Shown here piece by piece: positions 41,587 through 49,334 of a stretch of 64,000 nucleotides of DNA. How positions within the stretch are numbered: the stretch's first letter is position 1; every line of letters begins with the position of its first letter. Source of the DNA: Deferrisoma camini S3R1. GTDB lineage: Bacteria; Desulfobacterota; Deferrisomatia; Deferrisomatales; Deferrisomataceae. The stretch is taken from NCBI RefSeq assembly GCF_000526155.1, contig NZ_JAFN01000001.1, positions 562,501-626,500 on the forward strand. The letters run 5' to 3'. The notes beneath the pieces are model-generated. The model made no database searches. It was not told the DNA's origin and saw nothing but the letters and a program-made list of their open reading frames with translations. The translations under genes and the position numbers were made by a program.

Positions 41587-42579
41587 ATGTGTGCGAGCGA
41601 AGCCTCTCCCTGGCTACCCCGGGAGCGGTTCGGAAACGCCCTGACCCTCTCTTCGGCCGACACCGGACCCGAGCCGCCGGTGCGGCTGCGGCAGATCATG
41701 GCCCGGCTGCCCCGGGAGGTGGTGGAGCGGTTCACCGGGTGTGGGTCGCCGATCCCCGAGGCCATCGAGGGGCGCAGGGTGTTGGACCTGGGGTGTGGCA
41801 CCGGCCGGGACGTGTTCCTGTGCGCGGCCCTGGCCGGCCCCACGGGCTTCGTGATGGGCCTGGACCGGGATCCGGACAACCTGGAGGTGGGGCGGCGCAA
41901 CGTGGAGGCGGCCATGCGGGCCTTCGGCCACCCGGAGCCGAACGTGGCCTTCCGCCAGGGCAACATCGAGAACTTGGAGGCGGCCGGGGTGGAGGACGAG
42001 GGGTTCGACGTGGTGATCTCGAACCGGGCCCTCAACCTGGTGCGGCCGACCCTGCAGGTGCTCCGGGAGGTGTACCGGGTGCTCAAGCCCGGCGGGGAGT
42101 TCTACTTCGCCGACGTATACACCGACCGGCGGCTGCCCGAGGAGGTGGCCTCTGACCCGGAGGTGGTGCACGAGCACCTGGGCGGGGCCGCCTACGTGGG
42201 GGACTTCGTGCGCACGGCCCGCCGGGCCGGGTTCGTGGACCCCCGCATCGTCGGGCGCCATCCCCTGCGGCTGGCAGACCCCCACCTGGAGTCCCGGCTG
42301 GGGGGGGTGGGGTTCTGGGCGGTGACCTTCCGGCTGTTCAAGGTGCTCGACCTGGAGGACGGGGAGGAGGACTACGGCCAGGCCGCCCGGTACCAAGGAA
42401 CCATCCCCGGCTGCGCCCACCACTTCGCGCTGGACGCCGAGAACCGGTTCGAGGCCGGCCGGGTCGTGCCGGTGGGGGGGAACACGGCCCGGATCCTGCT
42501 CCAGTCCCGGTTTGCCCCCCACTTCGACCTGATGGGTGACTTCTCCCGTCATTACGGGCCGTTCGGGGCCCGCCGGTAG
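41587..42579 (+). CDS. ArsM-like SAM-dependent methyltransferase
   Basis: A 330-residue class I methyltransferase. The SAM motif is VLDLGCGTGRDVFLCAALAG (about residues 64-83), followed by a C-terminal domain YQGTIPGCAHHFALDAENRFEAGRVVPVGGNTARIL (about 279-314). The overall pattern is that of arsenite methyltransferase. However, the ArsM cysteine in VISNCVINL is Arg here (VISNRALNLV), and VCGNT reads VGGNT, so arsenite binding by the usual thiols is unlikely. The substrate is unknown. GGGAGGT precedes the ATG. No ars genes are nearby. Confidence 0.75.
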   Translation: MCASEASPWLPRERFGNALTLSSADTGPEPPVRLRQIMARLPREVVERFTGCGSPIPEAIEGRRVLDLGCGTGRDVFLCAALAGPTGFVMGLDRDPDNLEVGRRNVEAAMRAFGHPEPNVAFRQGNIENLEAAGVEDEGFDVVISNRALNLVRPTLQVLREVYRVLKPGGEFYFADVYTDRRLPEEVASDPEVVHEHLGGAAYVGDFVRTARRAGFVDPRIVGRHPLRLADPHLESRLGGVGFWAVTFRLFKVLDLEDGEEDYGQAARYQGTIPGCAHHFALDAENRFEAGRVVPVGGNTARILLQSRFAPHFDLMGDFSRHYGPFGARR

Positions 42580-42586
42580 CCCGGCC

Positions 42587-43351
42587 GTGGGGCCGCTCTC
42601 CGGGGCGCGGCCGCGCCCCTCGGCCCTGGTCCAGGCGGATCCCCGGGCCAAGCTGGCCGCCTGCACGGGCGTGCTGGCCGGGGCGCTGGGGGCCGGATCG
42701 GCCGGGCTGGCCCTGGCGGCGGCGGTGGTGACCGTCGGGTGGTACGGCGCCCGGTTGGGGGTGCGGCCGCTCGTGCGGGGGGTGCGGCCGGTGGGGGGGC
42801 TTCTGGCGTTCACCCTGCTGTTCCATCTGTTCGCCACCCCCGGCATGCCCCTGCCCGGAACCCGGTGGCTGCCGGTGCCGCCCACCGTCGAGGGTCTGGT
42901 CGCCGGCCTGGGGGTGTGCGCCCGGCTGGGCCTGGCCGTGGTGGCGGCCCGGCTCCTCACCGCGGTCACCCCGCCCCGGGATCTGGTGGACGCCCTCCTG
43001 TGGGTTCTCTCGCCGCTGGAACGATGGGGTCTGCCCATGGCCGAGGCGGGCCTGAGCCTGTTGGTGGCGCTTCGGGCCGCACCGCTGGTGCTGTCGGAGG
43101 CCCGGGCGCTCGCGGCCGCGGTGTCGGCGCGGTGCCCGACCGGCCGGACCCGCCTGTGGCTCCTGTGCCACGGCACCGAGGCGTTGACGAGGCGGGTGCT
43201 CACCCGGGCCCGGTGGACCGCCCGGGCCCTGGCGAGCCGGGGGTGGACCCCGGGCCGGATCGGGTCCGACCGTCGGGTCCGTCGGAGGGGGGTGGACGCG
43301 GTTCTCTGGGGCCTGGGGGGAAGCCTGTTCGTGATGGGGATCGTGTGGTGA
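42587..43351 (+). CDS. EcfT-like energy-coupling factor transmembrane protein
   Basis: A 254-residue inner-membrane protein with about five hydrophobic segments. ADPRAKLAACTGVL (about residues 17-30) and the C-terminal coupling helix pattern (RWTARALASRGWTPGR, about 214-229, containing the A-x-x-S-R-G motif) match CbiQ/EcfT. EcfT normally works with two ATPases and a substrate-binding S component for vitamin or metal uptake; none is in the window. The GTG at 42587 is 7 bp after the previous stop, with a weak ribosome site. It is coupled to truA by a GTGA overlap. Confidence 0.8.
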   Translation: MGPLSGARPRPSALVQADPRAKLAACTGVLAGALGAGSAGLALAAAVVTVGWYGARLGVRPLVRGVRPVGGLLAFTLLFHLFATPGMPLPGTRWLPVPPTVEGLVAGLGVCARLGLAVVAARLLTAVTPPRDLVDALLWVLSPLERWGLPMAEAGLSLLVALRAAPLVLSEARALAAAVSARCPTGRTRLWLLCHGTEALTRRVLTRARWTARALASRGWTPGRIGSDRRVRRRGVDAVLWGLGGSLFVMGIVW

Positions 43352-44121
43352 GCGGGTCGGAGCGAAACATCGCCCTGGTTCTCGAGTACGACGGCACCGG
43401 GTACGGCGGCTGGCAGGTGCAGCCCAACGCGCCGTCGATCCAGGCCGAGGTGGAGTCGGCCCTGGAGACGCTGCTGAAGAGCCGGGTCCGGGTCACCGCC
43501 TCGGGCCGAACCGATGCCGGGGTGCACGCCCTGGGCCAGGTGGTCCACTTCCGGACCCGGGGCCGCATCCCCCTGAAGGGGCTGTTCCACGGCCTGAACA
43601 GCCTCTTGCCCCCGGCCGTTGCGGTGCGCCGGGTCCACGAGATGCCCCCGGAGTTCGACGCCCGCCGCAGCGCCCGGGAGAAGACCTACCGGTACCGGAT
43701 CCACCGGGCCGCCGCTCCGTCCGCCTTCGCCAGACCCTTCAGCTGGCGCCTCACGGGGCCGCTGGACCTGACCGCCATGGCCGAGGCCGGGCGGCGGCTC
43801 GTGGGAACCCACGACTTTGCCGCCTTTCGGGCTGCGGGGTGCGGAGCCGTCACCACGGTGCGAACGGTCACGGCCGTGGACCTGATCCGGCGAGGGGAGT
43901 TCCTGGAGATCGAGGTCACGGGGAACGGGTTCTTGCGTCACATGGTCCGGATCATGGTGGGAACGCTGGTGGAGGTGGGCCGGGGCCGGATGACGGTGGG
44001 GGACGTCGCCGATCTGCTGGCCCGGCCGGACCGGGAGCGGGCCGGGCCCACCGCGCCGGCCCGGGGCCTGGTGCTCGTGGGCGTGCGCTACGGCACGAGC
44101 CCCTTGGGGTCGTTTCCGTGA
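43348..44121 (+). CDS. truA: tRNA pseudouridine(38-40) synthase
   Basis: Isomerises uridines 38-40 in the tRNA anticodon arm. The 257-residue protein has the catalytic Asp in TASGRTDAGVHALGQ (about residues 49-63), the N-terminal LVLEYDGTGYGGWQVQP and the C-terminal FLRHMVRIMVGTLVEVG. The GTG start overlaps the EcfT stop and its own stop overlaps the next gene's GTG, giving two GTGA junctions. Confidence 0.97.
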   Translation: MSGSERNIALVLEYDGTGYGGWQVQPNAPSIQAEVESALETLLKSRVRVTASGRTDAGVHALGQVVHFRTRGRIPLKGLFHGLNSLLPPAVAVRRVHEMPPEFDARRSAREKTYRYRIHRAAAPSAFARPFSWRLTGPLDLTAMAEAGRRLVGTHDFAAFRAAGCGAVTTVRTVTAVDLIRRGEFLEIEVTGNGFLRHMVRIMVGTLVEVGRGRMTVGDVADLLARPDRERAGPTAPARGLVLVGVRYGTSPLGSFP

Positions 44122-47075
44122 ACCCGGCGACCCAGGTGCTGACCCGGATCGCCCGGGTGCAGGCCCGGAGCCGCAGGGTGGCCGCGGTGCGGGCCGGGGC
44201 CGCGTTCCTGGTCGGGGCGGGCTCGATGGTGCTCGCGTCCGTGGCGGTGCTGGCCTGGGCTCCGGCCGAGGCCGGTCCCGGGATCGCGGCCGTGTTCCTG
44301 GCCGGTGCGATCGTGACGGGCGTGGGGGCGGCACGCCGGGCGTGGCTGGCCGCCCGGCCGATCGGTTCGCCCCAGGAGGCGGCCGAGGCGATCTCCGTTC
44401 TGTGCCCGGACCGGAGGCGGGACCTGGAGGCCGCGGCCGATCTCGCCCGGTGGGGCCCCGAGGGGGCCCGGGCCCGGGGGGCGAGCCCCGAGCTGGTGGA
44501 GGCGGCGGTGCGGGCCGGGGCCGAGGCCCTGGGGGGCGTGGCTCCGGAGAGGGTGGTGCCCTCGGGCCCTGCCCGGCGGGCGGCGGGATGGGGGGTGGCC
44601 GTGGCTGTGGCCGCGGTACTGGCCCTGGTCGGGGGGCCGGAGCGCGCCCGCACCGGTTGGGCCCGACTCGTGAGCGGAGGGGAGCCGGCCCCGGTGTCCG
44701 TCGGGAACCTGGTGCTCGAGCTGTTCCCCCCGGGGTACACCGGGCTCGCCCCCCAGCGGATCGAGGGGTCGGACGGCTCGTTCGAGGCCTACCCCGGCAC
44801 CCGCGTCGTGCTCTCGGGCCGGCTGTCCCGGTCCGTGGGCTCGGGGCTGTGGGAGGGGCCGGCCGGCGAGACGGCGGCCCTGGATCTGGCGGGCCGGGGG
44901 TTCCGGGTGTCGTGGCTGGTCTCCAAGGCCGGCGGCTACCGGTTGCGGTTTTGGGATGGCAAGCGGGAGGTCCCCTCGGACTTTGGGACGGGGTCGGTCG
45001 CGCTCCGACGGGACCGGCCGCCCGTGGTGGAGCTGGTGGAGCCCGAAGGCGATCTGGAGCGGTTCCGGGACCAGGAGATCCGGGTTCGGTTCCGCGCCCG
45101 GGACGACTTCCGGGTGGAGTCGGCCGAGGTGGTCCTGCAGGGGGATGCGGAGGTGCGGGTGCCGGTTCGGCTCCGGCCGGGTCCGTCGGTGGAGGGCGAG
45201 GCTCGGATCCTTCCCCTGGCTCACCCCGAGCTCGGTGCCGGCGCCCATCTGCGGGTGGAGGCCCGGGACGGGGACACGGTCTCCGGCCCCAAGGTCGGGT
45301 TGAGCCGGTCGGTGTACGTGTCGTTCCTCGACGCTCGCAAGCTTCGGGGCGACATCGAGAACCTGGAGGAGCGGCTCCTGGACGGGGTGCTGGACGTCCT
45401 GGCCGACCTGCTCGAGGCCGCGCCGGACGCCGACCCCACCCCGGTCCGGGAGAAGGCCCGGGCCCTGCTCACCCTGCTGGACGAGCTGGCCGAGCGGGTG
45501 CGGCTGGCCGCGGAGGACGGGGCGGCCGGGGCGGTGGCCGTCCTCGGGGTGGAGGCCGGGCTGCGGACGGCCCTGGGGCCGTTCGCGGCCGGGGGCCCGG
45601 GGGGGGAGGCCCTGGTGGAGGAGCTGGAGCGGGACGCCCTGTTCCTGGACCGGCTCCTCCGGGACCTGCGCATGGAGGAGGCCCTGGGGCTGGGGGACGA
45701 GATCGCGGCCCTTCAACGCAGCCTGTTCGACGACCTCCAGCGGGGGGCCGACCCCAAGGACCTGGTCGAGCGGGTGGAGCAGATCCAGGACCTGCTGGCC
45801 CGGATGGCCCAGCAGCTCGGCCGCAGCGCCCGGGAGATGCCCGATGCCTTCGCCAACGCGGACGCCGTGGCGAACATGCCCCGCAGCGAGCTGGAGGAGC
45901 AGCTCCAACAGCTTCGGGCCGCCCTGGCCGCCGGCGATCAGGAGCGGGCCCGGGCCCTGGCCGCCCAGATCCTCGAGACCCTGAGCCGTTGGCTCTCGGC
46001 CCTGGAGGAGGCGGCCCAGGGCGCGGCCCGGCAGGAGGTGGATCCGGTGCTGGCCGAGCTTGGAGAGGCCGAGGCCGAGCTGGGAGAGCTGGCTGCGGAC
46101 CAGGAAAAGCTGCTGGGCCAGACCCGGGACGTGGGTCGGAAGGTATCGGCCCGGGCCTGGGAGGAGTTCCAACGGTCCGCACGCGAAGGGTTCCTGGCCC
46201 GCCAGGAGGAGCGCCTCCGAAGGGTGGAGCAGGCCGCCCGCCAGATGGCCCGCGAAGCCCCCCGGACCGGGCTCCACGGCGCGGCCTCCCCGGGGATGAG
46301 CCCCCTGGACCTGTTCGAGAAGGAACGGGCCGTGACCGGCGCCGCGAGGGAGCTGCGTCAGGCCCTGGCAGAGGACTGGGCCTCGGCCAGGACCGCCCTC
46401 GAGGCCCTGGAGGCGGCCGTGGAGGACCTGCGGCGGGGAGTGGAGCAGGGGGTGGACCCCGACTCCCCGGCCCGGCCGCGGATCGGCCGGTCGGCGGACA
46501 CGGCCCGGGAGAACCTGGAGGCGATCCGGCGCGACCTGGACGCCATCGCCCAGGAGCGGCTGCGGTCGGTGAGCCCGGAGGAGGCGGCCCGCCTGGCCGA
46601 GGCGGCCCGGCGGCAGGCCGAGCTCCGGAACCGGGCCGGGGACCTGGCCCAACGCCTGGAGGAGCTGGGCCGCCAGACCCCGTTCCTCGGCCCGGAGGCT
46701 GCCGAGCGGGTTCGTTCGGCGGGCGATCGCATGGGTCGGGCCGGAGGCCGGCTGGGCCAGGGGGACCCGTTCGGCGCGGTGCCGCCCCAGGTGGGGGCCC
46801 TGGAGGACCTCGCCGGCGCGGCCCAGCGGCTGCGGCAGGCCCGCCAGCGCCTGGAGCAGGCCGGGCAGGGGGGCGGCATGGCCCTGCTGCGCCGGCCCGG
46901 GGGCCGCGGCATGGGACGGGACGTGGACCGGGGGCCGGTGGAGATCCCCCGGGACACCCAGGCCCAGGAGCTTCGGGCGTTCCGCCAGGAGGTGCTGCGG
47001 GCCATGCGGGAGGGCCGGCCGCCCCCGGGGTACGAGGAGGCCGTGGAGCGCTACTACGAGCGCCTGATCCGGTGA
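44118..47075 (+). CDS. DUF4175-like large membrane protein with coiled coils
   Basis: A 985-residue protein. The N-terminus has two hydrophobic hairpins (about residues 22-75) and a third near 156-172, then beta-rich Ig-like regions (about 200-400). A very long Glu/Arg/Ala/Leu coiled-coil segment (about 410-960) follows, with repeats such as QLRAALAAGDQERARALAAQILE. The layout resembles DUF4175/TIGR02302-type proteins of unknown function that sit in MoxR/Bat-like clusters. It probably projects into the periplasm. The GTG start is coupled to truA. Confidence 0.75.
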   Translation: MNPATQVLTRIARVQARSRRVAAVRAGAAFLVGAGSMVLASVAVLAWAPAEAGPGIAAVFLAGAIVTGVGAARRAWLAARPIGSPQEAAEAISVLCPDRRRDLEAAADLARWGPEGARARGASPELVEAAVRAGAEALGGVAPERVVPSGPARRAAGWGVAVAVAAVLALVGGPERARTGWARLVSGGEPAPVSVGNLVLELFPPGYTGLAPQRIEGSDGSFEAYPGTRVVLSGRLSRSVGSGLWEGPAGETAALDLAGRGFRVSWLVSKAGGYRLRFWDGKREVPSDFGTGSVALRRDRPPVVELVEPEGDLERFRDQEIRVRFRARDDFRVESAEVVLQGDAEVRVPVRLRPGPSVEGEARILPLAHPELGAGAHLRVEARDGDTVSGPKVGLSRSVYVSFLDARKLRGDIENLEERLLDGVLDVLADLLEAAPDADPTPVREKARALLTLLDELAERVRLAAEDGAAGAVAVLGVEAGLRTALGPFAAGGPGGEALVEELERDALFLDRLLRDLRMEEALGLGDEIAALQRSLFDDLQRGADPKDLVERVEQIQDLLARMAQQLGRSAREMPDAFANADAVANMPRSELEEQLQQLRAALAAGDQERARALAAQILETLSRWLSALEEAAQGAARQEVDPVLAELGEAEAELGELAADQEKLLGQTRDVGRKVSARAWEEFQRSAREGFLARQEERLRRVEQAARQMAREAPRTGLHGAASPGMSPLDLFEKERAVTGAARELRQALAEDWASARTALEALEAAVEDLRRGVEQGVDPDSPARPRIGRSADTARENLEAIRRDLDAIAQERLRSVSPEEAARLAEAARRQAELRNRAGDLAQRLEELGRQTPFLGPEAAERVRSAGDRMGRAGGRLGQGDPFGAVPPQVGALEDLAGAAQRLRQARQRLEQAGQGGGMALLRRPGGRGMGRDVDRGPVEIPRDTQAQELRAFRQEVLRAMREGRPPPGYEEAVERYYERLIR

Positions 47076-47120
47076 GGCACGGGGAACGGGCCGAACGGCC
47101 CTAGAGAATCGAGGGCCCAC

Positions 47121-48785
47121 ATGATCCTCCGTTCGTTTGGGTCGGCATCGCACAGGGCGGCGAAGGGGGGCTGGCCGGCGGTCGTGGCCGCACTGCTCCT
47201 GGGTGCCCTGTGGGTCGGGGCGGCGCGGGGCGCCGAGGTGTACGGCGTGTCGGCCCGAGACCTGGGGCTGTACCTCGGCAGCAACCTCCTGGCCTCCTGG
47301 AGGGTGGCCGAGGCCCGGCAGTGGGTGGACCGCCTGGCCGCCGAGCGGCCCGACGACCCGCAGGTGCGGGCGCTGGAGGCCCGCGTGCTGTTCTTCGAGG
47401 GGCGTTACGCCGAGGCACGGGACCTGCTGGAGGAGGTGGGGGCCGAGGGGCCGTTCCGGGACCTGGTGGAGACCACCTGGGCCCGGACCCGGTCCATGCG
47501 GGCCCGGGCCGGCGGGGGGTTCCGGGTGTTTTGGGACGATCCCAAGGACGAGATCCTGGTGGACCCGGCCCTGGAGGGCCTGGCCCGGGCCCGGGAGGCC
47601 GTGGCCGAGCGGCTGGGGTTCGATCCGGCCGGGGAGGAGGTGCGGGTGGAGATCTACCCCACCGCGGCCGCGTTCACCGACGTGTCCACCCTGACCCGGA
47701 AGGAGGTGGAGACCTCGGGCACCATCGGGCTGTGCAAGTTCAACCGGATCATGATCACGAGCCCCCGGGCGACCCTGTGGGGATACCGGTGGCGCGACAC
47801 CCTGTGCCACGAGTACGTGCACCTGGCCGTGTACCGGTTGAGCCGGGGCCAGGCGCCCATCTGGGTCCACGAAGGGGTGGCCAAGTACCTGGAGGGGGCG
47901 TGGCGGGGGGAGGCGGGGGAGGTCGGGCCCGCGGGCCGGGCGCTGCTGGCGCGGCGCATGCGGGAGGGGACGCTGATCTCGCTGGAGGAGATGAGCCCCT
48001 CCGTGGCGAAGCTGCCCTCGGCCGAGGACACGGCCCTGGCCTTCGCCGAGGTGGGCACCATGATGGCGTTCCTGGTGCAGCAGCGGGGGCCGGACGCCCT
48101 GCAGCGCCTGGTGGAGGGCATCGGGGACGGGCTGGGGGACCGGGAGGCCCTCGCGGCCGTGTGGGGCGGGCCGTTCGACGCCTTCGACCGGGCCTGGCGG
48201 GAGTGGGTGGAGGCGCAGGGGTTCTCGGAGGACCCGGTGGAGGTGCTTGGGCTGCACCTGGCGGATCGGGGGGGCGAGGGGGAGGAGCCCTCGGACGCTC
48301 CCGATCCCCAGGCCCGGGACTACCTGCGGCTGGGCGACCTGCTCCGGGGCAAGGGGCGGATGGCGGCGGCCGCGGTGGAGTACGAGAAGGCCTACGCGTC
48401 CGCGCCCCGGGCCCCTGGCGTGGCGTCGCGCCACGTGCTGGGGCTCTTGACCCGGGGCCGGTTCGACGAGGCCGTGTCCGTGGCGGACCAGGCCCTGCGC
48501 CTCTACCCGGACCTGGCGGTCCTGTGGTACCGAAAGGCCCTGGCCCTGTGGGAGCTGGACCGGCCCGGCGAGGCCCTGGACGCCCTGGACGAGGTGCTGG
48601 AGATCAACCCCTTCCACCTGCCCACCCGCCGGCTGAGGGCCCAGGTGCTCGATCGGCTCGGGCGGCCCGACGCGGCCCGGGCCGAGGCCGAGGTGGTGGC
48701 GCTGCTGGAAGGGGGCCCCGCCGAGCCACGGCCGCACGGCCGAGTGACCCGGCGCTCCACGAGGCCCCTGCGGGGCAGAGACTAG
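47121..48785 (+). CDS. Secreted gluzincin-like (peptidase MA) protein with TPR repeats
   Basis: A 554-residue protein with a signal peptide (about residues 1-38). A TPR-like stretch comes first (50-115). The metallopeptidase-like domain (about 130-390) has HEYVHLAVY (about 230-238) and WVHEGVAKYLEG (about 253), giving the His-Glu-x-x-His plus downstream Glu of zinc gluzincins. TPR repeats fill the C-terminus (about 390-540). The last residues (RPLRGRD) and the stop codon come from the spacer modules at 48763-48809, so the original gene end has been altered. Substrate unknown. Confidence 0.82.
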   Translation: MILRSFGSASHRAAKGGWPAVVAALLLGALWVGAARGAEVYGVSARDLGLYLGSNLLASWRVAEARQWVDRLAAERPDDPQVRALEARVLFFEGRYAEARDLLEEVGAEGPFRDLVETTWARTRSMRARAGGGFRVFWDDPKDEILVDPALEGLARAREAVAERLGFDPAGEEVRVEIYPTAAAFTDVSTLTRKEVETSGTIGLCKFNRIMITSPRATLWGYRWRDTLCHEYVHLAVYRLSRGQAPIWVHEGVAKYLEGAWRGEAGEVGPAGRALLARRMREGTLISLEEMSPSVAKLPSAEDTALAFAEVGTMMAFLVQQRGPDALQRLVEGIGDGLGDREALAAVWGGPFDAFDRAWREWVEAQGFSEDPVEVLGLHLADRGGEGEEPSDAPDPQARDYLRLGDLLRGKGRMAAAAVEYEKAYASAPRAPGVASRHVLGLLTRGRFDEAVSVADQALRLYPDLAVLWYRKALALWELDRPGEALDALDEVLEINPFHLPTRRLRAQVLDRLGRPDAARAEAEVVALLEGGPAEPRPHGRVTRRSTRPLRGRD

Positions 48786-48809
48786 AGACCAGAAACTAGA
48801 GACTAGAAT
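48763..48809 (+). repeat. GC hairpin plus CTAGAGA heptamers overlapping a stop codon
   Basis: GGCCCC-TGC-GGGGC (48763-48775) is followed by CTAGAGA, CCAGAAA, CTAGAGA, CTAGAAT (48782-48809). The first TAG of the array is the stop codon of the upstream gene. Confidence 0.85.
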
Positions 48810-48856
48810 CTTAGGGATCTCGTCCCGTTCGTTCGATGGGCAAGCTCTCCAGCAGA

Positions 48857-48934
48857 CCCCATGCCCCCCGACTCCGATGTCGAGACGAGCTTTCGACCGA
48901 CGACGAACGGCTGACGACCAACGACCGAAGTTAC
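48857..48934 (+). repeat. 78-bp block shared with the spacer before ppiA
   Basis: Differs from 9259-9336 at about four positions. It includes five GACC heptamers (48895-48929) and CCGAAGTTAC (48925-48934), but no gene starts directly downstream. Confidence 0.85.
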
Positions 48935-49013
48935 ATGGAAGCCCCCTTCGGCCCCTTCGGGGCCCTACAACGGGAAAGGTAACTTTCGTTGGCCCGGGTC
49001 CATTGCCGGCGGC

Positions 49014-49201
49014 GGGGCAGGGGGCCTGCTTCCGGCCGCGCGCGAAGCCAGGCATTGCGATTCGCCGCGCAGGCACGGGGCACGGGCGGTGGTTTCATGA
49101 CCGTTCGGCGGGGCACGAACAGGACTCATGATACGAGCGTAGGAGGCGCTGCGCGGCGAGCTGAGGAGCCACACGCGGCTCTCCAGCAGGCCCCCTGCCC
49201 C
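49014..49201 (+). repeat. Nested inverted-repeat element, copy 4
   Basis: A 188-bp element whose ends GGGGCAGGGGGCCTGC (49014-49029) and 49186-49201 are exact reverse complements over 16 bp. Inner arms TTCGCCGCGCAG and CTGCGCGGCGAG pair. The left flank matches 9085-9133. Confidence 0.88.
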
Positions 49202-49237
49202 CCGAGGCCTTGGCGGCGGTTCGGGGAAGCGGCCTGG

Positions 49238-49275
49238 GCGCCTAGCTGCCTAGCCGCCCAGCGGGCCGAAGGCCC
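49238..49275 (+). repeat. Octamers joined to GGGCC-GAA-GGCCC hairpin
   Basis: GCGCCTAG, CTGCCTAG, CCGCCCAG (49238-49261), then CGGGCCGAAGGCCC (49262-49275). Same order and junction as at 26934, 32577 and 56406. Confidence 0.85.
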
Positions 49276-49277
49276 CC

Positions 49278-49310
49278 GACCGACGACCGTTGACCGTAGA
49301 CCGAAGTTAC
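49278..49310 (+). repeat. GACC heptamers with CCGAAGTTAC box before moxR
   Basis: GACCGAC, GACCGTT, GACCGTA, GACCGAA, GTTAC. The box ends 24 bp before the moxR ATG. Confidence 0.85.
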
Positions 49311-49334
49311 TAGAAAACGGGAGGATCGTGGCCG

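Larger units (their letters stand above)
48786..49334 (+). other. Module-rich spacer before moxR
   Basis: No gene is seen in these 549 bp. In order: CTAGAGA heptamers, an AGACCCCATGCCCC element end (48855-48868), a 78-bp block shared with 9259-9336, a GGCCCC-TTC-GGGGCC hairpin (48950-48964), the nested element (49014-49201), octamers, hairpin, GACC heptamers and the CCGAAGTTAC box. Confidence 0.85.

Noticed and set aside
42739-43350. In-frame extension of TruA upstream to 42739
   Set aside because: That part is the EcfT gene read in another frame. The family N-terminus begins just after the GTG at 43348, which overlaps the EcfT stop.
44088-49076. Very long minus-strand open frame (1662 codons), and similar ones at 56528-62224, 21400-25311 and 16481-19822
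   Set aside because: They are antisense shadows of genuine plus-strand genes (DUF4175 protein, TamB, SucAB, EPS ATPases). High GC removes stop codons from shadow frames, and the translated products are low-complexity.
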